DNA of 37,959 bases, from NCBI GenBank assembly GCA_040081465.1, contig JBEBGL010000021.1, forward strand, positions 1-37,959, written 5' to 3'. The notes beneath the pieces were generated by a model, which had not been told where the DNA came from, did no database searches, and was given only the letters and a program-made list of their open reading frames with translations. Position 1 is the stretch's first letter, and each line of letters starts with the position of its first letter. Both the position numbers and the translations under genes were made by a program. Shown in pieces: positions 32,192 to 37,959 of the stretch. This DNA comes from UBA668 sp040081465. Its GTDB lineage: Bacteria; Actinomycetota; Acidimicrobiia; Acidimicrobiales; Ilumatobacteraceae.

Positions 32192-32890
32192 ATGACCTTT
32201 TGGCCCACGAAAGAGCACTGGAGCGTCGAGATTCCGATCGAGACTGCGCATTACCGCATGCCGCAGTTGGCAGAGACGGGTTTCGTCGCCCTCACGCCTG
32301 CAAGTTTCGAAGTCCCCGAGCACGAGTATCTCGGACTCGAGTACATGGATTGGAAGAGCGGTGGCGACACCAACTTCGCGCCGCTCGCTTCCGCCGACGG
32401 CGAGTTGGACTGCCGCGGTTTCTGGGACAAGGGCAAGACCGACAAAGACGCGCTGTGGACATCGAATGCCGATAAGGCGCCGACGTTGCGTCGCTATGTC
32501 GACAGCATCGGCGCCAACTTTGGCCGCGTTCGCATCATCAAACTCGAGCCGCAGGATCGCGACACAGCGTTATCAAGCTTTCATCGCGACGACAACAATC
32601 GCTTCAATCCCGAGACCGAGGGTTGGGTCGTCCGTACATGGGTCGAGCTCACCGACAGTCCCGACAGTTACATGCTGCTGATGGATCTCGATGACGACCA
32701 TCTCCCGATCCCCAGCACCGAGCGGCGCGTGCCACTGCCGAGGGGAGCGCGTTTCGTAGTCGACACGCAGCGGCTGTGGCACGTCGTCGTGCACAACGCA
32801 AAGACTCCGCGCTATGCGTTGATTACGAGCGTCGAGAGTTCGCCGAAGCTGCGCGACTGGATCGACAGCCAGGTGCCCGCAGTCGTATAA
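32192..32890 (+). CDS. Putative Fe(II)/2-oxoglutarate-dependent oxygenase
   Basis: The 232-residue protein is not a family I can name with certainty. It shows an HxD pair, His131-Arg-Asp133 in FHRDDNNRFN, a distal His197 in RLWHVVVHN, and Arg207 ten residues later in PRYALI. That is the spacing of the iron triad and 2OG-binding Arg of aspartyl/asparaginyl hydroxylase-type oxygenases. Substrate unknown; it could hydroxylate a protein or a small molecule. It is preceded by the LysM gene on the same strand but has its own leaderless-type promoter. It converges with the mutase gene, with 3 nt between stops. Confidence 0.6.
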   Translation: MTFWPTKEHWSVEIPIETAHYRMPQLAETGFVALTPASFEVPEHEYLGLEYMDWKSGGDTNFAPLASADGELDCRGFWDKGKTDKDALWTSNADKAPTLRRYVDSIGANFGRVRIIKLEPQDRDTALSSFHRDDNNRFNPETEGWVVRTWVELTDSPDSYMLLMDLDDDHLPIPSTERRVPLPRGARFVVDTQRLWHVVVHNAKTPRYALITSVESSPKLRDWIDSQVPAVV

Positions 32891-32893
32891 CCG

Positions 32894-34846
32894 CTAGCCG
32901 CGGTGTGCCACAGCTAGTTCGGCGATGTCACGCATGATTCGTGAGAGCGCGTAGTCCTTCGGTGTGTAGACGGCCGCGACCCCGGCCGCCTTCAACACTG
33001 CACGATCTTCGTCGGGGATAATGCCGCCGACGATCACTGGCGCATCGCAACCACTCGCGCGCAGGTCGCGGATGATCGACGGCACGAGCGAAAGGTGCGA
33101 GCCGCTGAGGATCGAGAGTCCGATCACATCGGGGTCCTCGTCTCGCGCCGAGGCAACGATTTGCTCGTCGGTAAGGCGAATGCCGGAGTAGATCACTTCC
33201 ATTCCGGCATCGCGTCCCGCGACCGCGATCTGTTCTGCGCCGTTGCTGTGGCCGTCGAGCCCAGCCTTCGCAACGAGAAACCGCGGTGGTCCGCCTGGGA
33301 TCGAGCGCACGAACTCGGCTACCGCGGCCAACTCACCCGTTCGCCGTCCGACTGCCGCGGCCACGCCGGTGGGGCCGCGGAACTCACCGAAAACATCGCG
33401 CAATGCGCCAGCCCACTCGCCAGTCGTGCCGCCCGCTTTCGCCAGCGCGATTGATGGCGGCATCAGGTTCTCGCCCTGCTCGGCAGCGCGTCGTAGCTCG
33501 GTCACTGCCGCAACGACCGCGCCCGCACCTCGACCCGCGCGCCACGCCTGCACATCGGCAACCATCGCTCGCTCCACACCGACATCAACCGTGAGGAAGT
33601 TGCCAGGCGTGTCGAGCGGTGAGACCTCGCCCTCCGTGAACGCGTTTACGCCAACCACGATCTGCTCGCCGCTCTCGATGCGTCGCGCGCGCTCGGCCAT
33701 CGAGCTGACCAGTCGGCCCTTCAGCTCGTCAATCGCCGCGAACGCTCCACCCAATGCGAGCACGTCCTCCAATTCAATCCACGCCGCATCGCGCAGCTCT
33801 GTGGTGAGTGCTTCGACTACGTGCGACCCATCGAACAAGTCGTCGTACTCGAGCACGTCGCTCTCGTACGCCAACACTTGTTGCATGCGGAGCGACCATT
33901 GCTGGTCCCACGGACGAGGCAGTCCCAACGCCTCGTTCCAAGCCGGTAACTGCACACTGCGCGCTCTCGCTCGCTTGCTGAGCGTGACGGCCAGCATTTC
34001 CAGCACAATGCGCTGCACGTTGTTCTCTGGCTGTGCAGCAGTGAGTCCGAGCGAATTCACCTGCACGCCGTAGCGGAAGCGACGGGCCTTCTCGTCGGTG
34101 ACGCCGTAGCGCTCGAGCCCGATGCGGTCCCACAACTCGGTGAAGGCGCGTAGCTTGCAGATCTCTTCGACGAAGCGCACTCCGGCATTGACGAAGAACG
34201 AGACACTGCCGAAGACCTGGCTGAACTGTTCTGGTGCGACCTGGCCCGAATCGCGAACAGCATCTAGTACGTCGACTGCCGTCGCGAGCGAGAACGCGAT
34301 TTCTTGCACCGGTGTAGCACCGGCCTCCTGCAGGTGGTAGCTGCACACGTTCATCGGGTTCCACTTCGGAGCGTGCTCTGCGCACCAAGCAACCATGTCG
34401 ACGATCAGTCGCCGCGAAGGCTCGGGCGGAAAAATGTACGTGCCGCGCGACAAGTACTCCTTGACGATGTCGTTCTGCGTTGTCCCGCGTAAGTCGCCAG
34501 TGCTAACGCCCTGCTCTTCGGCATTGGCGACGTACAGCGCAAGCAGCCACGCCGCAGTCGCGTTGATCGTCATCGACGTGTTCATTTCGCCAGGGGGAAT
34601 GCCGGTGAGCAGCGTGCGCATATGCCCGAGGTGCGCGATCGGAACGCCGACGGTGCCGACTTCGCCACGCGCCAGCGGGTGGTCGGGGTCGTAACCCGTT
34701 TGCGTAGGAAGGTCGAAGGCGATCGAAAGGCCGGTCTGCCCCTTGGCCAGGTTGCTGCGATAGAGCTCGTTGCTGGCAGTAGCCGTGGAATGCCCGGAAT
34801 AGGTGCGCATCACCCACGCCGGGTCGCGCTCACGTTGGCTGCCCAT
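32894..34846 (-). CDS. meaA: B12-dependent acyl-CoA mutase, MeaA / ethylmalonyl-CoA mutase type
   Basis: This 650-residue protein has both the substrate-binding barrel and the cobalamin domain of acyl-CoA mutases in one chain. The N-terminal part has TYSGHSTATASNELYR, GLSIAFDLPTQTGYDPDHP and NTSMTINATAAWLLALY, typical of MeaA. The C-terminal B12 domain contains DGHSNG, with cobalt-binding His near residue 533, SILSGSH and IVGGIIP. In the ethylmalonyl-CoA pathway this class converts ethylmalonyl-CoA to methylsuccinyl-CoA; methylmalonyl-CoA mutase activity is also possible. Start is ATG 34846 or GTG 34852; TAACAC ends seven bases before the ATG. No small-subunit or G-protein gene is adjacent. 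Confidence 0.85.
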   Translation of the reverse strand: MGSQRERDPAWVMRTYSGHSTATASNELYRSNLAKGQTGLSIAFDLPTQTGYDPDHPLARGEVGTVGVPIAHLGHMRTLLTGIPPGEMNTSMTINATAAWLLALYVANAEEQGVSTGDLRGTTQNDIVKEYLSRGTYIFPPEPSRRLIVDMVAWCAEHAPKWNPMNVCSYHLQEAGATPVQEIAFSLATAVDVLDAVRDSGQVAPEQFSQVFGSVSFFVNAGVRFVEEICKLRAFTELWDRIGLERYGVTDEKARRFRYGVQVNSLGLTAAQPENNVQRIVLEMLAVTLSKRARARSVQLPAWNEALGLPRPWDQQWSLRMQQVLAYESDVLEYDDLFDGSHVVEALTTELRDAAWIELEDVLALGGAFAAIDELKGRLVSSMAERARRIESGEQIVVGVNAFTEGEVSPLDTPGNFLTVDVGVERAMVADVQAWRAGRGAGAVVAAVTELRRAAEQGENLMPPSIALAKAGGTTGEWAGALRDVFGEFRGPTGVAAAVGRRTGELAAVAEFVRSIPGGPPRFLVAKAGLDGHSNGAEQIAVAGRDAGMEVIYSGIRLTDEQIVASARDEDPDVIGLSILSGSHLSLVPSIIRDLRASGCDAPVIVGGIIPDEDRAVLKAAGVAAVYTPKDYALSRIMRDIAELAVAHRG

Positions 34847-35014
34847 CAGCACAGTGTTACCGATCAGTAGGGAAATCGAACTGTCAAGAACTGCTCAAGT
34901 TCCGAAGAGACCGCTCCGATACTTTCGGCGTAACGGTGCGTGAGCAGGCGGATGCTCAAGCGGCGGACGCTGAAGGGTTGGGCTCAGAGCGGGAGCTCGA
35001 CCGCTTCGGTACGC

Positions 35015-35042
35015 CAGTGCCGGGGGTTCGCCCCCGGCACTG
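35015..35042. terminator. Strong hairpin terminator after aat
   Basis: CAGTGCCGGGGG (35015-35026) and CCCCCGGCACTG (35031-35042) form a perfect 12-bp GC-rich stem with a TTCG tetraloop (CGAA read on the minus strand). It lies 13 nt beyond the aat stop. There is no T-run, as is common for actinobacterial terminators. Confidence 0.75.
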
Positions 35043-35055
35043 TGCACCAACTCTG

Positions 35056-35703
35056 TTACGCAGCGGTCGCCTCGGCTACGAGTCGCAGGTAGTCGCGGCG
35101 ACTGACCTCGATGGCACCCAACGTTGCCAGGTGATCGGTGCACCATTGCACGTCGAACAACGTTCCCCCGGTCGAGCGCATCCAGTCCACTGTCGCGACC
35201 ACGGCAACCTTGGAAGCGTCGGTCACGGTGTGGAACTTGCTCTCGCCAGCGAACAAGCCACCGATGCGTACGCCATACAAGCCGCCGACCAACTCGTCGT
35301 CGATCCAGGTCTCGACACTGTGCGCCCATCCCATTTCGTGCAGCGTTGTGTAGGCGGCGATGAACTCGTTGTTGATCCACCCGTGCGGTCGCGCCGGGTC
35401 GCCGCAACGTCGCATCACCTCTATGAACGCATTGTCGATGCGAATCTGAAAACGGCGCTGGCTCTTACGCAATGAGCGCGAAACGATCAATCCGTCGAGC
35501 GGCACAATCCCGCGTGGGTCTGGCGACCACCAGCCAATCTGCTGCTTGCGAAACGGCATCGGGAAGAGGCCATGGCGGTAAGCGGCGAGCAGCGTGCCCG
35601 GTTCGAGGTCGGCGCCGACGCCCGCTAATCCGTGTTCATCTGCTTCGTCTGGCGAAGGCAATTGCCAGCGCGTTGGTGGAGGCTCGACCGGTCGCCGGCT
35701 CAC
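35056..35703 (-). CDS. aat: Leucyl/phenylalanyl-tRNA-protein transferase
   Basis: Aat adds Leu or Phe from aminoacyl-tRNA to proteins with N-terminal Arg or Lys, marking them for ClpAP via ClpS. This 215-residue protein has family motifs LAAYRHGLFPMPF, IGWWSPDPRGIVPLD, HGWINNEFIAAYTTLHEMGWAHSVE with the conserved Trp and Glu, and SKFHTVTDASKVAVVAT. Start is a GTG nine bases after the stop of the dehydrogenase gene upstream, so the two are one transcript. It ends at the strong hairpin. Confidence 0.92.
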   Translation of the reverse strand: MSRRPVEPPPTRWQLPSPDEADEHGLAGVGADLEPGTLLAAYRHGLFPMPFRKQQIGWWSPDPRGIVPLDGLIVSRSLRKSQRRFQIRIDNAFIEVMRRCGDPARPHGWINNEFIAAYTTLHEMGWAHSVETWIDDELVGGLYGVRIGGLFAGESKFHTVTDASKVAVVATVDWMRSTGGTLFDVQWCTDHLATLGAIEVSRRDYLRLVAEATAA

Positions 35704-35712
35704 ACGTTCATC

Positions 35713-36564
35713 TCAGTACGTGTAAAAGCCGCGCTTCGACTTACGACCGAGGTGACCATCGGCCACCATTTTGCGCAGAGTTGGCGCAGCGTCGTAGTGC
35801 GCGTCGCCGAATTGACGGTGTAGCGCATCGAGGATGGCAACCGAAGTGTCGAGGCCGACGAGGTCGAGCAGCGCGAACGGCCCCATCGGGAAGTTGCAGC
35901 CGCCCTTCATGGCGATGTCGATGCTCTCCATTGGCGCAGTGCCACGCTCCAACATGCGTACCGCGTTGTTCAGATATGGAAACAGCAGCGCATTGACAAC
36001 AAAGCCGGCGTGGTCCTTGGTCTCCACCACGTCCTTACCGCATTGCGTCGCAAACTCGATGGCGTTAGCAATCGTTTCGTCGCTCGCCGTCAGCGGCCGC
36101 ACCACCTCGACCAACGTCATCAGTGGCGCGGGGTTGAAGAAGTGAATTCCGCACACCAGATCGGGGCGCTGCGTTGCCTTCGCCAGTTCGATCACAGGCA
36201 GCGTGCTGGTGTTGGTAGCCAAGATCGCACCGGCCTTGACGACTCGATCGAGCTCGGCGAACAACGCAAGCTTGACGGTGAGGTCTTCGATCACCGATTC
36301 GATAACAAGGTCGCACTCCGCGAGGTCGTTCAGCTGATCGGTCGCCGAGATGAGAGCCAACACACGCGTGCGTTCTTCGTCGGTCGACTTGCCGCGCTCA
36401 ATGGCTCTAACGAAACCCTTGTCGATTGTCGTCAACATCTCGTTCGCCGCGTCCATCGATCGCGACCGCACAACGACTTGGTATCCCGCGCGCGCAGCGA
36501 CCTCTGCCAGGCCCGCGCCCATGATTCCCGAGCCCAGAATGCCGACACGTGTGATGCGACTCAT
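35713..36564 (-). CDS. 3-hydroxybutyryl-CoA dehydrogenase
   Basis: This 283-residue NAD(P)-dependent enzyme interconverts 3-hydroxyacyl-CoA and 3-oxoacyl-CoA. It opens with the Rossmann motif GILGSGIMGAGLAEVAARAGY, has the catalytic His in GIHFFNPAPLMTLVEVV, and ends with the FadB-like C-terminal domain GPFALLDLVGLD. The short length matches the monofunctional FadB2/Hbd type. It could feed acetoacetyl-CoA chemistry in the ethylmalonyl-CoA pathway with the mutase nearby, or polyhydroxybutyrate or butyrate metabolism. TACGCT ends eight bases before the ATG. aat follows by nine bases. Confidence 0.9.
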   Translation of the reverse strand: MSRITRVGILGSGIMGAGLAEVAARAGYQVVVRSRSMDAANEMLTTIDKGFVRAIERGKSTDEERTRVLALISATDQLNDLAECDLVIESVIEDLTVKLALFAELDRVVKAGAILATNTSTLPVIELAKATQRPDLVCGIHFFNPAPLMTLVEVVRPLTASDETIANAIEFATQCGKDVVETKDHAGFVVNALLFPYLNNAVRMLERGTAPMESIDIAMKGGCNFPMGPFALLDLVGLDTSVAILDALHRQFGDAHYDAAPTLRKMVADGHLGRKSKRGFYTY

Positions 36565-36572
36565 GCTCGCCC

Positions 36573-36621
36573 AGCGTAGCTACTCGTCGGTAACTTGATC
36601 GAAACCAGCCCTCGGTACGCT
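36573..36621. promoter_or_regulatory. Divergent putative leaderless promoters
   Basis: TACGCT (36578 to 36573, minus) ends eight bases before the dehydrogenase ATG at 36564. TACGCT (36616-36621, plus) ends seven bases before the DUF2017 ATG at 36629. The hexamer is identical on both strands. Confidence 0.45.
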
Positions 36622-36628
36622 CACTGCC

Positions 36629-37129
36629 ATGGCTCGCAAGAAGTACCGCCTGGTTTTCGAACCGACAGCGGCGGGGTTCGTCATCAACCTGCGGCCCGAC
36701 GAGCGCGAGTTGGTCACTCGCTTGATCGGTGAGCTGCGTGAACTGCTGTTGGCCAATGATCCGCGGTCCGAGCCGTTGTTGCGTCGGTTGTTTCCTCCTG
36801 CGTACCACCTGGCCGACGATGCCGAGGCCGACGCCGAGTACCAACGACTGATGCGCGAAGAACTTGTGGCATCGCGACTGGCCGGGATTGAAGAGGCCGA
36901 TCGTTTGCTCAACAGCGACACGGCGCTCGACGACGCGGCGATGCAGGGCTTGCTGCAATCACTGAACGCCGTTCGTCTGGTGTTGGGCACACTGCTCGAT
37001 GTTGGCGAAGCGCACGATCCGGGCGAGTTGAGCGACGACGACCCGATGATCGGCGAGCATCATCTCTACCAATTCCTCAGCTTCTTGCTGGAGAGCGCGG
37101 TCGACGCGCTCAGCGGCCAACCAAACTGA
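36629..37129 (+). CDS. DUF2017 family protein
   Basis: This 166-residue soluble, mostly helical protein matches DUF2017, an actinobacterial family usually found next to clpS. It has FEPTAAGFVINLRPDERELVTRLIGELRELL at the start, LRRLFPPAYHLADDAEADAEYQRLMREEL in the middle and YQFLSFLLESAVDAL at the end. The function is not known. clpS is not in this window, but aat, whose products ClpS recognises, lies 0.9 kb away. It converges with the thioesterase gene, overlapping by 20 bp. Confidence 0.85.
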   Translation: MARKKYRLVFEPTAAGFVINLRPDERELVTRLIGELRELLLANDPRSEPLLRRLFPPAYHLADDAEADAEYQRLMREELVASRLAGIEEADRLLNSDTALDDAAMQGLLQSLNAVRLVLGTLLDVGEAHDPGELSDDDPMIGEHHLYQFLSFLLESAVDALSGQPN

Positions 37130-37547
37130 GCAGCCACTCGGGCATGCGCAGCGGTCGGCCCTCCGCGTTCACGGCCCCGTGCACAGTCACACCAGAAGCG
37201 CGCGTTTGGCCGGCAACGGTAAGCAAGTAGCCGATCTGGAATGTGGTCTTGGTCGCACTGCCCAGGCGCAGGTGAACATCGACAACCTCGTCGAACTGCA
37301 CTGGCTGGCGATACTGCACATAGGCCTCGATCACGGTGAAGTCGATGCCCTCCATTCGCAGTTCTGCATACGGGTGCCCGAGGTGTCGCAGGTACTCGAC
37401 ACGGGCGGCCTCGAGCCACGGCAAGTAACGACTGTGGTGCACGATGCCCATTGCGTCGGTTTCGGCGAATCGAACGCGCAATTGGTGTGCGAAGCCGTAA
37501 TCGGCGGGATCGAGCGACGGCTTCAGCGAAAGACGCACGACGTGCAC
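37110..37547 (-). CDS. Acyl-CoA thioesterase, YbgC-like hot-dog fold
   Basis: This 145-residue protein has the 4-hydroxybenzoyl-CoA thioesterase signature RFAETDAMGIVHHSRYLPWLEAARVEYLR, with catalytic-type Asp, and a later YRQPVQFDEVVDVHLRLG region. Hot-dog enzymes of this class hydrolyse short or medium acyl-CoAs; the substrate is not determined. Start is a GTG at 37547; an alternative GTG lies three codons downstream. No ribosome binding site is seen. It converges on DUF2017 with 20 bp shared. Confidence 0.85.
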   Translation of the reverse strand: MHVVRLSLKPSLDPADYGFAHQLRVRFAETDAMGIVHHSRYLPWLEAARVEYLRHLGHPYAELRMEGIDFTVIEAYVQYRQPVQFDEVVDVHLRLGSATKTTFQIGYLLTVAGQTRASGVTVHGAVNAEGRPLRMPEWLLSLVGR

Positions 37548-37645
37548 GGTAACGGTCGCGCCGGAACGCCTTGCGCCAAACTGCCCTGCGTAAAGGCAGG
37601 TGTCGGCTGATAGTGTTTCGACGCTCTCAAGCGGAGTCCGAACTA

Positions 37646-37718
37646 GCCCCCATCGTCTAGTGGCCTAGGACACCACCCTTTCAAGGTGGCGGCACGGGTT
37701 CGAATCCCGTTGGGGGTG
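37646..37718 (+). tRNA. tRNA-Glu (TTC)
   Basis: Acceptor GCCCCCA pairs with TGGGGGT (37711-37717), with a G1-U72 wobble pair usual for this tRNA. The anticodon arm CCACC-CTTTCAA-GGTGG gives anticodon TTC. T arm ACGGG-TTCGAAT-CCCGT. TAGTGT at 37611-37616 could be a -10. First of a three-tRNA cluster. Confidence 0.95.
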
Positions 37719-37765
37719 CGCAATTGACCAAGCTGATTTCAGTCCAGTATTTAGTAGTTCAGCAA

Positions 37766-37839
37766 GGTCCCGTGGTGAAGTTGGAGTTCACGCCGGCCTG
37801 TCAAGCCGGAGGTCGCGGGTTCGAGTCCCGTCGGGACCG
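37766..37839 (+). tRNA. tRNA-Asp (GTC)
   Basis: Acceptor GGTCCCG pairs with CGGGACC (37832-37838). The anticodon arm CCGGC-CTGTCAA-GCCGG gives anticodon GTC. T arm GCGGG-TTCGAGT-CCCGT has a G-U closing pair. Second of the tRNA cluster. Confidence 0.95.
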
Positions 37840-37884
37840 CTCGGGTGTCAACCCGAACGGCAATACAGCAACGAAATGCCCAAC

Positions 37885-37959
37885 GGTCGAGTAGCTCAGT
37901 CGGCAGAGCATACGCCTGAAAAGCGTAGGGTCACCGGATCGACGCCGGTCTCGACCACC
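37885..37959 (+). tRNA. tRNA-Phe (GAA), reaching the window end
   Basis: Acceptor GGTCGAG pairs with CTCGACC (37950-37956), with A37957 as discriminator. The anticodon arm TACGC-CTGAAAA-GCGTA gives anticodon GAA. The T loop reads ATCGACG, so position 54 is A rather than the usual T. The window ends two bases after the discriminator, in what may be an encoded CCA. Confidence 0.9.

Noticed and set aside
34847..35014. Cobalamin riboswitch before the B12-dependent mutase
   Set aside because: The start seems leaderless and no B12-box or paired core is visible.
34936..35475. Plus-strand frame after the mutase start
   Set aside because: Crosses the strong hairpin and then runs antisense to aat; composition is not protein-like.

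Overview
This window is chromosomal DNA from a high-GC actinobacterium, most likely of the class Acidimicrobiia (an Ilumatobacter-like lineage). That placement is inference from gene content: actinobacterial-style type IV pilus genes, paired TAP-like lipoprotein hydrolases, a DUF2017 gene, a Glu-Asp-Phe tRNA cluster, and many start codons placed 6-8 nt after a TAnnnT box, which suggests leaderless transcripts. No plasmid, phage or complete insertion sequence is visible.

Layout. (1) Positions 140-5005 hold a three-gene pilin operon with touching or overlapping genes: a PilV-like minor pilin, a 979-residue modular pilin carrying a von Willebrand A (VWA) domain interrupted by two kinds of tandem repeats, and a PilX-like protein. 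(2) Positions 5006-6128 hold one hypothetical gene and a gene-poor stretch with direct and inverted repeats. (3) Positions 6129-13425 hold the pilus machinery: pilT (followed by a DUF429 gene and a small membrane protein gene), pilD, pilC, pilB and a coiled-coil protein gene at the head of pilBC. (4) Positions 13542-16458 are an information-processing block: a 5'-3' exonuclease, SRP RNA, two tRNA-Ser genes, tadA and a DUF4388-like protein. (5) Positions 16476-20140 are an fbpABC-type ferric iron importer. (6) Positions 20197-22803 encode a single-chain adenylating enzyme, carrier protein and membrane acyltransferase, divergent from fbpA over a 56-bp shared promoter. (7) Positions 22749-27770 hold two tandem TAP-like lipoprotein hydrolases and an ABC exporter. 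(8) Positions 27809-32890 hold rmuC, xseA, xseB, a polyprenyl diphosphate synthase, a LysM lipoprotein and a putative 2-oxoglutarate oxygenase. (9) Positions 32894-37547 hold a MeaA/ethylmalonyl-CoA-type mutase, aat, a 3-hydroxyacyl-CoA dehydrogenase, DUF2017 and a YbgC-like thioesterase, followed by tRNA-Glu, tRNA-Asp and tRNA-Phe.

How the parts work together. The two pilus loci make a nearly complete retractable type IV pilus: PilB extends, PilT retracts, PilC is the platform, PilD processes prepilins, and the first operon supplies minor pilins and a large tip adhesin. A TCTTGAGA element and a sigma-28-like -10 box (GCCGATAA or CCCGATAA) precede both the pilin operon and the coiled-coil-pilBC operon, suggesting joint control. 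The strongest candidates for undescribed biology are the modular VWA pilin with repeats inserted inside the VWA fold, and the Dlt-like three-domain fusion protein beside the iron importer.
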